Shown here: one piece after another, positions 1 through 11,348 of the stretch
How positions within the stretch are numbered: the stretch's first letter is position 1
How the letters are laid out: each line of letters begins with the position of its first letter
DNA from: Diplocarpon mali
Lineage: Eukaryota; Ascomycota; Leotiomycetes; Helotiales; Drepanopezizaceae
Reading direction: 5' to 3'
Assembly: GCA_024741835.1 (NCBI GenBank)
Contig: JAENRP010000015.1
Span: 1 to 64,000, forward strand
DNA length: 64,000 nucleotides
The notes under the pieces: model-generated
Told to the model about the DNA's origin: nothing
Database searches by the model: none
What the model saw: only the letters and a program-made list of their open reading frames with translations
Made by a program: the position numbers and the translations under genes

Positions 1-5
1 ACTTT

Positions 6-33
6 TTACCTATAGGCCGGGCCTAGGAGTTAG
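6..33. repeat. Palindromic unit, H-1
   Basis: Arms CCTATAGGCC / GGCCTAGGAGTTAG. It lies just 3' of ORF B in copy H. Its counterpart in copy I is lost in the run of N at 38526-38601. Confidence 0.75.
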
Positions 34-431
34 AAAACGAAACTAGCAAAATAAACAAATAAGCTATAGAGTTGTAAAAACAATTAAAAATAGTACTAAC
101 CTAGATATCAATTTTCCTTAGTTCTCTTTAAAGGATAAGGAGAACTATTATTAGATAATACTCTTTTTATAAAGCGCTTACTTCTTTTTAATAGTTTACT
201 ATTAGTATTAAAAGAGTCTGGTCTTAGTATTATAAGAGCTTTAGTATTTTATAAAGATGCTAGTATAGTTTGATAGCTTCTGCTAATAGGAAGGGAGACT
301 TATATCGCGGCGTTATTTATTATTATCCTCTTTATTATTATTATCATCCTTTAAAGAGTTATCTACTACTAAGGAGGACGCAGTAGGAGATTCTATAGCT
401 ATAACCTCCTTAGCCTTGCCTTTCTTTAGAT

Positions 432-458
432 TGAGTTGCGGACCGGGCCTAGGAGTTG
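432..458. repeat. Palindromic unit, H-2 (ORF B C-terminal region)
   Basis: GAGTTGCGGACC / GGGCCTAGGAGTTG. It is the counterpart of 38110-38136 in copy I, where it is read MTPRPGLQF. Confidence 0.8.
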
Positions 459-1252
459 TATTAGGGGTTTTTGCATAAGGCTTTTTAGTGCTGTACTTCT
501 TAAGAAGAATTGTCTTATTAATTACATTATTAGCCTTAATATTATTATTAGTGCCTTTCGTCTTGGCCTAGGATTTGTCCTTATATAGTTATAGCTCTAA
601 GTATTAAATCAGTTTTTAAGTATAGGTAAAATTATTAAAAAGTTCTTACTTATACTTCTTTAGATAGGTTATTAGCTGACCTATATCTTTGGATAGCAAC
701 TCTTTTACTATTATTACTACTAATAGATCGTTCTATAGTTATCTCCCTATAAGTGCTTCTGATAGTAGGCCACCTTTTATTATACTAAGTATTATATGAA
801 ACTTAGCTAACGATTCCCTAGCAATACTCTATCTTATAGTACTCGGTTTCTTTATACAGATAGACTTAATATAAAACTCGTCTAAGTCAGTACTATTTTC
901 AAGTGAGTTATTGCTAATAACTTCTATATAATTATTACTAATAGCAAGGAACCTACCTTTTCCAAGCTCTTTACTAGACTTCAAGTTAACAAACGTTCCT
1001 TATCTTATAAATATAGAGAATAGGATAGTCTTATTAGAGATATATTCCTTAAGTAGCGTCCTAGTCTTAATATTTAATTCTTTCTATTATATTGCGTTTT
1101 ATACCAGATTTAGTAAGACCTATTAAGCATTCTTTAGGCGCAAGGGAGTAAGAGCTAATAATTTATAGGATTTTTCCTATATAGCGAATTCTCTAATTGA
1201 TTATTTTACTATAAGTATCATATAGTAATTAATAGTCTTACTATCAAGGGAG

Positions 1253-1281
1253 CTGACCTATAAGCTAGGCCTAGGAGTCAG
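1253..1281. repeat. Palindromic unit, H-3 (ORF B)
   Basis: CTGACCTATAAGC / GGCCTAGGAGTCAG. Counterpart of 37288-37316 in copy I (peptide LTSRPSLQV). Confidence 0.8.
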
Positions 1282-2482
1282 CCTTACGAATCTTATATTA
1301 GCGTCAATCTTAGTAGAAATAACTCTCAAATAGTAGTCAATGCCTATAAACTATACAGCCTTAGGATATACTACTAGCTTATATAAAGAATTATAGCAAG
1401 TTAATAAAGTACTAAGATATAGCTTATAATACATCCTCAAAGTCTATTGTATTAAACTGTGAGTTATATTATAAAGGAAGGTAGAAGGAGGGAAAGGCTT
1501 CTTATCTAAGATTCAGAAATAGTGCCTATACATTTCCATTTCCTCTTATGCTAATATTAAAAATGAATTCTTTCCTTAAGAACTATGACTATATATGCGA
1601 ATTATGCTTAGGAATGCGCAATTAAATAATTTAAGCATATTTAAGAAACCCTTAATGCAAAGCGATATTAAGGTATCTTTAATTAATATTGTTTTATATT
1701 AGGCAAGGGTTTAAGTGATATTATAGAATAATTTCAAAGCCTTAGGTGCTACTTTAAACTTAGAGAAACCTAGCGACATATCTTTTTTAATCTAATTAGC
1801 TATTCTATTACCAATAGCCACTATTATATAATTTCTAAGGTATAATAAGAATAATCTTAGATCGGGAGCAATATAAAATTTATAAAGGTTAGATGATACT
1901 TCTTCGTTAATAATGCCTATTAATGCTAGTCCGCAGTATAGTATATATTATTATTTATAGAAGGTATAAAATTTCTCAAAATAGAAGTCTTTAAATATCC
2001 TTATTACGAATTTACTTAGGCGAGTTTTCATTTCTAGTATTACTATAATTCTAAATTTATTACTATAGTATAGTATTATCTTAATATTAAGAGGGACTTA
2101 ATAATATTTTATAAAGATTATTATCGTAGTATCTTTAGGCTTCTCCTTAAGCATATAATAGTCGCCCTTTGATTTCTTATAGTCGATAAAGAACTATATA
2201 ATATTATCTAAGGAGAATTCGTTTTATTACAGTTTTATAATCTATTTAATAGCTCTTGCTATTGCCTCTTATACTAATAAAACATCTCTCTAGTTTTCCT
2301 TTTTCAAATGCTTTATTATAGACTTATAGAATTTTAAAATAAACTTTTGCAGATCTTCGGGAAAGGTCTATATAATATCCGCAATATCCTTCTTAGTATT
2401 ATTAAAAATTTCTAAGATATTAGTAATAGTACTCCCTTCTTTATCTGATAAATCTTCTTCTAAGTCTATAATATTATATATA

Positions 2483-2512
2483 CTAACCTGTAAGCTAGGC
2501 CTGCGACTTAAT
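2483..2512. repeat. Palindromic unit, H-4 (ORF B)
   Basis: AACCTGTAAGCTAGG / CCTGCGACTT. Counterpart of 36058-36087 in copy I (peptide LTREPGLQI). It ends about 90 bp before the Copia C1 insertion point. Confidence 0.75.
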
Positions 2513-2604
2513 TTATTTACTACTAGTATTTGAGGTATTCTAGGCATTTCTAAGGATAGTGATTTAAACTTATCTAAGTCTAATGATTCGGGATTATAAT
2601 AGTT

Positions 2605-2799
2605 TATTAAGATGGGTGATACAGCTATCACTCCGATGTATTGTCATATGACCCTATTGCTTAATCAGTAGGATATTGATACATATATAGCTATAGGTAA
2701 GAAAGGGGTAACCTTCCTTTCCTAACTCTTATTAATATATCGACTATCGACCTTTAGAAGTTTTTATTACCTACTGCGCCGACTTACTTAAGCTCAATA
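2605..2799 (+). repeat. 5' LTR of Copia C1
   Basis: This 195-bp LTR is near-identical to 8512-8706. It starts TATTAAGATGGGTGATACAG, ends AGCTCAATA, and is followed directly by the primer-binding site. The same LTR bounds C2 and C3. Confidence 0.93.
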
Positions 2800-2814
2800 G
2801 GTTATAAGCCCTGG
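2800..2814 (+). other. Primer-binding site, initiator-tRNA anticodon half (C1)
   Basis: GGTTATAAGCCC follows the LTR end immediately. Before RIP (TGA to TAA) it would read GGTTATGAGCCC, the complement of the anticodon stem-loop of initiator tRNA-Met. This matches the half-tRNA priming known for Drosophila copia, not 3'-CCA priming. C3 has the same sequence and C2 a more decayed one. The pairing is inferred from general tRNA knowledge; no tRNA gene of this species is in the window. Confidence 0.6.
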
Positions 2815-2916
2815 ATAGATTAATAATAGATTATTAACTTCCCTTAGAAAGCACTTGCGCTGCAACTATTAGTAGGAAGTTGAATAAGACTTATAGTAAG
2901 AGGCGAGCAATCGGCG

Positions 2917-3050
2917 AATAGGAGGTATGATTCCCTATTTAGCTAACCTGTATTGCAAGAGGTGTGATTCCTTGCTTTATAACCCCTTTGGTACTGCAAG
3001 AGGTATAATTCCTTGCTTTACTATGTTTCGTAGGAGGTGTGATTCCTTGC
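2917..3050 (+). repeat. Four leader repeats in the C1 5' UTR
   Basis: The core GCAAGAGGTGTGATTCCTTG and variants occur at about 2917-2936, 2955-2975, 2996-3016 and 3030-3050, spaced 34-41 bp. Weaker AGGAGG-bearing relatives lie near 3075 and 3140. The same array is present in the leader of C2 (about 31280-31425, reverse) and C3 (51032-51165), so it is a family character and not a chance duplication. Its function is unknown; packaging or translational control are possible. Confidence 0.7.
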
Positions 3051-3124
3051 GTTATAGCTTACAAACTCTTTTCGATAAGAGGACTTCCTTCCTATTTAAT
3101 ACTTCTATAATACCTGCTATTTAA
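2927..3124 (+). CDS. Possible upstream ORF in the Copia leader (65 codons)
   Basis: This is an open frame starting MIPYLANLYC and covering the leader repeats, so that the peptide repeats RCDSL. The corresponding stretch in C2 and C3 also stays free of stops for about 50 codons, although ATG became ATA in C3. It may be a real upstream ORF. It may also stay open only because the repeat lacks Gln and Trp codons, the ones RIP turns into stops. It has no similarity that I recognise. Confidence 0.25.
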   Translation: MIPYLANLYCKRCDSLLYNPFGTARGIIPCFTMFRRRCDSLRYSLQTLFDKRTSFLFNTSIIPAI

Positions 3125-3198
3125 TTATTTCAACTTTTCGATAGGAGGAGTGCCTTTAACCATTTAATTTATTTGATTTTAAACGCAATTCTATTCGA

Positions 3199-6100
3199 AA
3201 TGGCAATAGTATCCGATTCTGATCGAAACACTAAGCCTAAAGACCTCTAACTCTCTTAGAAGAACTGGCAATAATAGTTCAACGATTTAGAGCTTTACTT
3301 TAAGAGCAAAGGCATCGAAATAGCAATTTAAAAGACACTTATTAAATACGCGAGAATAGCCTCCTATACTCCTTCTACTGATTTGTCTACTTCCACTTTA
3401 ATAGCTAATACAACTGCTAAGGATTTGCTAGATATATTAAATAAGCTTAGCTTAAGAGCTTTAGTAGATAATAACCGAGAATCCTAAAGGCAGATTTTAA
3501 ATATAGAAAAGGAGAAAGAGTATAGGCTGGCCTTAGCTAAATGCAAGCTTAAGATTAATAGAGGTTTAAGCGACGAAGATTAAGATTTTATTTAAGTTTA
3601 TAATAATGTAAAGATAAGATAGGATATATTAAAGGTAAAATACTCTTAGACAATTGCCTTTAATACTTAGCATCTGCTATAGCAAATCACTTCATTTTAG
3701 TATAGAAAAGACAAAGATAGCAAGGATATAGATATAAATATAGACTTTGCCTAGTCTATACTACGTAAAGCAAGGAGGAGAGTAAGAGCTATAGATCTTA
3801 GGATAGCTATGACTTTTAGGGAAACTTAGCTTTTTAGTTTCCTATTTAATAGTCTCCCTTTTAAGTTTGCTATTGCAAAATAATCTCTTCTTGTTTAACC
3901 TAACCTTAAGATCTATAAGAAGATCGACCTCCTTCGAACTATCGAGTAAGACCTTAAAGGACGCTCTAAATCGGCAAATGCCGCGTTATAGGGCAACGAT
4001 AAGCCCGAGAAGAGGAAGGAGCGTAGGATAAGCCCTTGAGCTTATCGGAGATGCTACTTCTATAATAGTACTTATAATATTACTAATTATAAAGTTAGAA
4101 GGCAATTAATTAATATAGTTGCTAGCTTTAATATTAAAAAGCAATTAAAGCAGAAGTTAAGAAGCAAACTGCCCTTATCCTACCGAAGGCCGCAACTACT
4201 AAGGAAAGGCAAAGGAAAAGGCTATTTAGTTAAAACTTTAGCAAATACCTCTAATAATAATAGTAGGTTATTTAAACCTAAATCCACTTCTAATAATTTA
4301 GATAATAATTATAATAAAGATGCTTACGTTTTAAAAGCCGATCTTTGTAAGATCCTTGAATCCGACTAATATAGTGATACTAGTTGTATAGTATATATGA
4401 TTAATAAATCCTACCTATTTAAAGGCCTGCTTATTAAAATAAAAAGGCGCTCTATTAAAGTTAGTAGTAGAAGGTTATATATAGACTTAATAGGTATAAT
4501 AGAGATAAATATCGCTAGCGTTTCTTTCCTTTTGCAAAATATTCTCTTTATACCTAGCTTAAGTATTAATCTTTTATTTAGCTATAAGATTTATATAGAG
4601 TTAAATTATATAGGAGTTTTTAATAATTAATTTATATAATTTATAAATGATAATTATAAAGTGATCTTTAAGGCTAAAATCAAAGATGGACTTTATATTA
4701 TCTTAAAGGTGATATTATAGAAATTAACTCTTAGGCTAGACTTATAAGTGGATTCCTTTAAGGAAAGTGCACTCTCCACCCTAATACAATTGAGTGAGAA
4801 TAAGGAGAATAGATAGACTTTTAAGCTAGGATTGCAAGTAAAATTCGCGAAAATGACTCTTAAGCTAGGACTATAGGTAGAGTATAAGGTATCCTCGAAG
4901 ATGACTCTTAAGCTAGGATCATAAGTGAATTTAGTAGAAATGACTTTTAAGCTAGGACTGCAAGTGGATTCTGCAAATTCGCTAATAATAACTCTTAGGC
5001 TAGGACTGCGAGTGAAATTCGCAAATTCGTTAGAGATGACTCTTGAGCTAGGACCGCGAGTAGATCTTGCGGTTTTACTAAAAACGACTCTTAAGCTAGG
5101 CTCGCAATTAGAAAATGGCAAAACCTCAAACTACTATTACTAGTCCTTTCTAGCTGCTAATAATAAAGTATCGACTGATAATAGGCTATTAAAGCTATTA
5201 GAAGCCGAAAGCCTATTAAGGTATTAGCTAATATATAGAAGATTCGCATATCTAAGGCTAAAGAAATTAAAGGGCTTATATAAGGTCTTAACTTTAAAAT
5301 AGAAGATCTAAGTATTAAAGGATCGCCTAGTATACTGAATTTGTAAGCTAATAAAATTTTAAAATCAAACGCAAACTAAGCTTAGTTTATAGAAAGATTC
5401 GATACTAGCACTAATATCTATTAATACTGCTAGACTATTTATAACCTTAATTAAAGGAAATAATTAGTTTTCTTAAATAGTAGATAACTCTATTTAGTAG
5501 ATATAGACTATTTGCGCTAGGACTAAATCTAAGCTTATAAAAAAGCTGGAAACTTGGAAAGTGATAAAGGAACGCTAGACCTAGTTAAAGCTAATAGCTA
5601 TTAGGTCTAATAACATATTAAAGATTAGGGCAAAGCTTAACAAATAGGTAAAATAAGGAGTTTGTTATAAACTAATTATAATATACAAAGGTTCCTATTA
5701 GAATAGTATCGCTAAGCAAAGCATCTAATAAGCAGAGACTGATTATCGCGCTCTATTATAAGATGCTAACCTACTATTAGAATTCTAAGACCTTGCGGTT
5801 AAGGTAGACGTATACTTATAAAATAGAATAGGTAGTAGATTAATAGTTAATAGCACCCGAATATCGCTATATAAGGCATATTTCAGATAGAAACTAAGCT
5901 TAGACTATATCTGCGTTTTTAAAAGCATCTACTACTCCTATATTAGTCTGAAGTCCTAGCCTATAGGTATAAAGAGTAAGAAGCTAATAGACTAAGGTAG
6001 AGAGTATATATTTGTTAAGTATATTAAATAGATAATAAAGCAATAGATAGTATATGCACTAGACCTAGGGTAAGTAATTATATCTTTAGTAGTTGAGTTT

Positions 6101-8206
6101 GATAAATCTCGAAATAGGAAAGAGCTATCCTTAAAGCTCTATATACCTAAAGATTCGCAAGGTATACCACTCGATAGTAATACTATTAAGCCGAACTAAT
6201 AACCCTTCTCTCTAAGCTTAGGTATATTAAATATACCTATTGATTAACGACCTGCTGGTCGCCTAAAGGCCAAATAGACTATTCCTATTGTCTGCGAACT
6301 ACTTAAAGTATAGAATAACTTTAATATTGTCATCCCTTTAATTAAAGCACCTATAGTAAAGGATATTCCTAAAATAGGTATAAGTAATAATAAGCCTTTA
6401 CTACTAGAAAGCGGTTCCTTAGATAATAAGCCTATAGAACCTATAGCTGAACCTACGCCTTTAAAGAGGAATAGAGACTTAGAACTAGAAGATACCTTAG
6501 ATAAATGCGAGTTTAAGCGTATCTAAGCTATAATAGCGCATAGGATCTACGAGCTTAAACTCTAATAGAGCTTCGATAAAGATAATGCGTTCTTAGCCGC
6601 TAGGGGAATAATGAAAATCTTTCTTTTAAAGACGTACGATAAAGCTATTAATAACTTAAAGAATAGAGCAGTATAGAATAAGGCAATCTAAGAGGAGATA
6701 AGCTCTCTTATTGCGAATAGTATATAAATAGAGGAACTGACGCTAAAGGATATGAACCTAGTATTAATAAAGTAGGTCTTTATAATTAAGATATATGCAG
6801 ATAGGACCTTAGAATGTTATAAGGTAAGGCTTATAGCTAAAGGCTTCTCCTAATAGTATAGAGAAGACTACTTCGACACATTTGCGCCGATAGTTCGTAT
6901 AGATACCCTTTGCATATTTATAGTAATAGTAGCCGCTAAGGACTTTAAATGCAAATAGTATAATATTAAAAATGCATTTATTAAAGCGATTATAAAGGAA
7001 TGGATTTTTCTCTTTTAACCTAATAGTATTCCTATACGCGCTGGCCACTCCCTTTATATATTCTACAGTATTTATAAGCTTAAATAATCAGCCTGTGATT
7101 AGAACCTCTTATATAGCTTTACTCTAATAGAAATAGGATTTATTCAAAGCCTAACTGACCCTTATCTATTTACCTATGCTAAGCGTAGAATCAAGTTGCT
7201 ACTATATATCGATAATATTACTATAATTATAAAAACAACTACTTAATTGGATTAGTTCTTTATAATAATTCGGAAACATTTTAATACTAAGGATCTAAAG
7301 GGAATTCATAAGATCCTTAGTATCTGCGTTATAAGGAACCGCTCTACTTAAGAACTCTAGTTGGATTAAGAGCAGTATACTAAGAAGATCCTAGACCAAA
7401 TAGGACTCTTTACTTATACTTCTAACTTTAAGCCAAAGCGTACTCCAATCGAAGGAAAGTATAATAAGTTAGAGCCTACTAATGAAAATAAGTAGAGAGG
7501 AGATTTAAAGAAGTACTAATAGGATATTAGAGCGATTATATATACTATAGTATATATAAGACTAGATATTACCTTTATTACTAAGCAACTTAGTTAGAAC
7601 CTAAAGGATCTAACGATTTAATATAAGAATGCAGTCAAGCGACTTAAAAGGTACCTTCGATTGATAATTATATAGAAGGTAAGATACAGACTAACGAAAT
7701 ATATAAGTGCAAAGCTTAAGGTATATACTGATTCCAACTAGGCAAATATAAAAGGTTGGAAAAGTATATCTAGAAGCGTAGCAATACTATATAGCAGACT
7801 TATATTATAAGGAAGTAGGAAGTAGAAATCAATAGCTACTGCAAGTACTAAGGCTAAATATATATTAATATTATCAAATTGTAAGCAAAGATTATAGATC
7901 GCCTAAGTTCTAAAAGATATAGGTTTTGCTAAGTATATTAGATAAGATAAGAACTATATTAATCTTTAAGTAGATAATATAAGGGCGATTGCACTTATAA
8001 AGAATCCATACTTATATAAGCGATTGAAATATATTGATATTACCTACTACTTTATCTATAACCTTATTGTAAAGAATAAGTTGTCGATCACTTATATTCT
8101 AACCAATCGAATGGTAGCAGATGGATTTATAAAGCTATTAGAGATAGTTGCAAAGTTCGAAGCGTTTAAAGATATGCTAGGGTTGTAGAAGATAGTAAGG
8201 GCTTAG
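3199..8206 (+). pseudogene. Copia C1 Gag-Pol polyprotein, RIP-inactivated
   Basis: Ancestrally this was one reading frame of 5007 nt, the exact length in C2 and C3; C1 carries one extra base between the ATG and 3968. Domains: Gag from 3199 (MAIVSDSDR), a zinc-knuckle remnant near 4050-4090 whose Cys/His now read Tyr, and an aspartic protease near 4372-4630 (DTS, later INLLF). The repeat array follows at 4725-5111 and the GAG-pre-integrase motif (RRFAYL) near 5230-5270. The integrase core spans about 5370-6000, RT about 6760-7500 with YIDN for YVDD near 7205, and RNase H about 7690-8199. It ends at TAG 8204-8206. Dozens of in-frame TAA/TAG replace Gln/Trp codons, and the second RT Asp is Asn, as TpG-to-TpA change predicts. 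It cannot make an active protein. Confidence 0.92.
4725..5111 (+). repeat. In-frame palindromic array in C1 Pol (8 units)
   Basis: Eight copies of a motif like ACTCTTAAGCTAGGACTGCG-AGTG lie between protease and GAG-pre-integrase. Most repeat with a period of 48 or 39 bp (16 or 13 codons); the first spacer is longer. In the Gag-Pol frame they read T-L-K-L-G-L-Q-V followed by a short linker such as K-F-A-N-S. No known Copia domain sits here. The opposite strand is also largely open, as expected for palindromes. C2 and C3 have the same number of units; the truncated C4 has more. Confidence 0.9.
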
Positions 8207-8218
8207 TAGGCTTAAGGA

Positions 8219-8375
8219 CGACTCCTGGGCCCGCCTTGCGAGTCAGGTTACGTAGTCTTATAGAGTAAAGTTTTTTTTTTAAATTGACTCCTAGGCCTAG
8301 ACCGCGAGTCAAGTCATATAGTCTTATAAAGGAACGCTTTTGGAAATTTAACTCCTAGTCCTACCTTATAAGTAA
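8219..8375 (+). repeat. Three palindromic units in the C1 3' UTR
   Basis: Units lie at 8219-8246, 8284-8312 and 8349-8375, about 65 bp apart, between the Gag-Pol stop and the 3' LTR. The first two share the following sequence TAGTCTTATA, so the spacer was duplicated along with the unit. The same trio exists in C2 (25964-26119) and C3 (56336-56491). Here they are probably not translated. Confidence 0.85.
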
Positions 8376-8511
8376 GATTAGTAATTTTAATAGAGGTTGC
8401 TATTAATTAATTGTTTTTAATTTAGAAAGATACTTAAGAGTTGGATTAGCGCAAAAGGATAGTTATTATTTTCTTAACTGCAGGTCAATCAGAGTAAGGT
8501 CTAAGTAAGGG

Positions 8512-8706
8512 TATTAAGATAAGTGATATAGCTATTACTTTAATATATTATCATATAACCCTACTACTTAATTAATAGGATATTGATACATATATAGCTA
8601 TAGGTAAGAAAGGGGTAACCTTCCTTCCCTAACTCTTATTAATATATCGACTATCGACCTTTAGAAGTTTCTATTACCTACTGCGCCGACTTACTTAAGC
8701 TCAATA
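8512..8706 (+). repeat. 3' LTR of Copia C1
   Basis: This 195-bp LTR pairs with 2605-2799. It is preceded by the purine-rich stretch AAGTAAGGG, the likely polypurine tract, and followed by the target duplication TAGTT at 8707-8711. Confidence 0.93.
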
Positions 8707-8775
8707 TAGTTAGCAGTTTGTATTTCTAGTATTATAAGTACCTTATATTTAAGGACTTCTCTATTATATGCTAAT

Positions 8776-8804
8776 TCTACTTATAGGCCAGGCCTATAAG
8801 TCAA
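8776..8804. repeat. Palindromic unit, H-5 (ORF B N-terminal third)
   Basis: ACTTATAGGCC / GGCCTATAAGTC, a near-perfect palindrome even after RIP. Counterpart of 35881-35908 in copy I (peptide LTRRPSLQV). Confidence 0.85.
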
Positions 8805-9689
8805 ATTTTCTTCGTTAATTAGTTCTACCAGGGGTAGTAGCATTTTCTAAGCAGCGGAAACTACAAATTCCTATCTCTCTATTTTATTATTAAAATAGTT
8901 TATAGTATACTTAGTAAGATAGATCATCTTTTCTTTTATAATAAGTAGATTATATTATAACTATTATAGGCCAAGGGTGTTTAAAATTGTCTGATTAGGA
9001 AAGGCCAGATTGTCGTACTACGCTAGATCGTCTTTTATAGTCTGAATAGTAGAGTGTATAATAATGCTTAAGAACCTAATAAATTTTCTGCCTCTTATAT
9101 TATTGCCTTAGAGTTTCTTTATACCTTCTTAGATAGTGAAATGATTTAATACCTATATAGCCTTTGCTACTAGTTGGTATATTTTAAAAATCTTGCCTAG
9201 TCTTTATAGGGTGTTATTAGTAGTGATATTAGTCATAAAGTAGGTTCAGAAGAGGGTGCTACGAGTGCTACTTATAAATTATAGCAATCTTTTTATACCC
9301 TTATTCTTTTTATCTCAGTTTCTCTAAAACAAATCCACTAATATAGAGTAACTTTAATACTTTTATAAAAACTTTTCACAATCAATTCCTTTGACCTTAA
9401 GCTCTCCTTTAAGAAAATCATCAAAGCTTAGGAACCCTTCCTTAATAGTAGAAATTCTATAGTTTAATACTTCAATAAAGGAATTTAAGAATACTTATTA
9501 TTCTATTTCACCTAACGTTCTATAGGTAGTTATAACGTCTTCTAATAATCTTAGTGACTTACTATCTTATAAAAACCCTCCCTTTAATATTAGTTCATTA
9601 TTAGTAGTGCTTAAGGACTTGCTACCTAAGGCAATAACTGATATATTCTTCTTAGGTATGGCCTTTTTACTTATAGTTAGTGGTGCTAT

Positions 9690-10259
9690 AATAAATTATT
9701 TAATAAGGGGGGGGTAGTTCTAAATAAAGAGATGATTGTTTTTAAGAAAGATTAATAATATAAGAGGCTTATATTAGAAAAGATTGATAATAGAAAGATA
9801 ATAGTAGTAGTACTACTTATGCTAGTACTAGGGTTTAGTAGGATTATAGAAAAGGTAAAAAAAAGTATGATTGTAGTATAGAAAGAGATTTATTTATAGA
9901 GATAGGAACTATACTAGTATACAAAGGAAAAGTAGGCATAAAGAGGCTAAAAGTAGGAATAAAAGTAGGGTATAACGCATATAAGGACCTATAATTAGTA
10001 AATGATAATTATCAAAGGTAAGGATGATATTTTAAAGGTAAGCGTTAGAAAGTTGTAAATAAAAGGAATAATTAAAGAATGAATTATATAAAGAGTAAAG
10101 TAAATAAAGAATATATATAGAATGGAATAATAGGTTAAGAATAAAGAGGTATAGGTATATAGAAAGTAGATAATCCTAAAAAAATTCAATATTTAATTCG
10201 CAATCTCTTTAAATGGTTTTCAAAGGGAGGTAGATTATAATTCTTTAAATTAAGTTAAC
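9690..10259 (-). other. Spacer between ORF A and ORF B in Gypsy copy H
   Basis: About 570 bp without a supported gene. It matches 34435-34995 in copy I. A hydrophobic reading frame in it (9995-10189) is judged a RIP artefact. A G-run (nine G) lies at about 9708-9716. No promoter or terminator could be supported. Confidence 0.5.
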
Positions 10260-10436
10260 TCAATTGTTAGTTCTATTATTACTTTAGAGTCTTCTTCTCT
10301 TGCATTAGTTCTTATTTCTTAGCGATTTCTTAGCTTTAGGGACCTCTCTTAAAGGATCTTCTATTAATACTCTTAGATTTAGTAACTGAGGTTTATTTGA
10401 ACTATCTCATAGGCTTAAGCCAGCCGAATCTATCCT

Positions 10437-10463
10437 CACTTGCGGGCCGGGCTCGCAGGTCAG
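10437..10463. repeat. Palindromic unit, H-6 (ORF A C-terminal region)
   Basis: ACTTGCGGGCC / GGGCTCGCAGGTCAG, one of the least mutated copies. Counterpart of 34231-34258 (LTRKPGLQV). Confidence 0.85.
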
Positions 10464-11319
10464 TCTTGGCGTTTCTAAGCTTAAGGGTAAAAACAGGGGA
10501 TTAGTTTCCAAATTAGGGTCTAATACTATACTAGCGTCTTAGTTCGTCCCTTTTCCAAATCTTCTTATAATAATGCCTTTATCAATTAATGCATTAGGCT
10601 CTCGGATAGCATTTACTTTATTATATTATCTTTAAGACTTAAGTTTATAAAGAAGCGACTTAGTATTTGTAACGTTTATCTAAGCCTTAATAAGGGCGTT
10701 AAATAGCTTCTGATTATATTCTATAAGGTGGATTTTTAATTCGTCTTTATTAAGAAGAAACAACTCTTATACTTCGATTATAATTAATGGATCCGTTTAA
10801 GAGTATTGATTAATAATGGCTTTAAAGAGGCTACTGCAGTTTTTAAGATGAAAAGCTGCCTTAAAAGGTATAGTAGTTTTACTTGCGTTAATTTATTAAA
10901 GTACTAGAGGTTGCTTTAAAGCAGAGACTAAAAAGATAAGATTAGAGATTCGAGTCTTATTTTCTAAGGTATTCTTATTATAAATAGCTATATAATTATT
11001 ATAAAAGGCTATAAAACCACTAGTCCTATAAGAATTATCCAAAAGCATTTTAAGAAGGTGTCTCTATTTTATTATTACTATAATTAGATTACTATTATTA
11101 GTAATAGGTCGTAAGATCTCCTTTCGCTTTAATTTTACAGTTATTTAAGCTAGTTAAGATTTTGAACCAAGTGCTTAGGAAGTCTATTGACTTATCTTCT
11201 TTATAAATAGAGTGAGTTTTATATTTAACTAAAAGCCGACCTACCTATTAAGGCTTTTAAAAGCTAGCCCTTATTTAATTAGTAGGATCTAATAATTTAA
11301 GACTTGCTTTCTAATAAAA

Positions 11320-11348
11320 TTGACTCGCGGGCCAGGACTGCGAATGAA
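11320..11348. repeat. Palindromic unit, H-7 (ORF A)
   Basis: TTGACTCGCGGGCC / AGGACTGCGAATGAA. Counterpart of 33346-33374 in copy I. Confidence 0.85.

Larger units (their letters stand above)
2605..8706 (+). mobile_element. Ty1/Copia LTR retrotransposon C1, complete but RIP-mutated
   Basis: This is a 6102-bp element bounded by two 195-bp LTRs and flanked by a perfect 5-bp target duplication, TAGTT (2600-2604 and 8707-8711). It is inserted in ORF B of the Gypsy copy H. The LTR ends are TATTAAG and TCAATA; another copy (C2) still shows TGTTAAG, so TG...CA termini became TA...TA by RIP. The internal order is gag, protease, repeat array, integrase, RT, RNase H, which is the Copia order. C2 has the same total length (6102) and C3 is 6101. 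Almost all damage is therefore point mutation, not indel. Confidence 0.95.
108..9689 (-). pseudogene. ORF B of Gypsy copy H, split by Copia C1
   Basis: This is the second long reading frame downstream of pol, of unknown function. It runs from an ATA at 9689 (copy I also has ATA here; ATG-to-ATA is a RIP-type change) to a TGA at 108-110. Copy I has TAA at the same place, so the original stop was probably TGA. The 6.1-kb Copia element C1 and its 5-bp duplication split it; without them about 3475 nt remain, against 3456 in copy I. The difference is not a multiple of three and lies at least partly in a trinucleotide run near 320-360. It contains five palindromic units (starting at 432, 1253, 2483 and 8776, plus one just past the stop at 6-33). 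It is paralogous to ORF A (10260-13556). No known domain was recognised; the C-terminus is basic. Confidence 0.7.

Noticed and set aside
2919..2930. AGGAGG motifs as bacterial ribosome-binding sites
   Set aside because: The sequence is fungal, with RIP and LTR retrotransposons; the motifs are part of the leader repeats.
4725..5111. CRISPR-like array of regularly spaced repeats
   Set aside because: The spacers are conserved among copies, repeat and spacer together encode in-frame peptide, and the setting is a fungal retroelement.
4693..5121. 142-codon minus-strand frame across the C1 array; similar frames at 29217-29645, 52810-53238 and 57238-57612
   Set aside because: They are the antisense reading of the palindromic arrays. 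The array lies in frame within Gag-Pol on the element's sense strand.
9995..10189. 64-codon, very hydrophobic reading frame between ORF A and ORF B (minus strand)
   Set aside because: Its Phe/Ile/Tyr/Leu richness is what C-to-T change produces. It starts at a non-ATG codon, and copy I (34510-34700) has an extra T that breaks the frame. Not a credible membrane protein.
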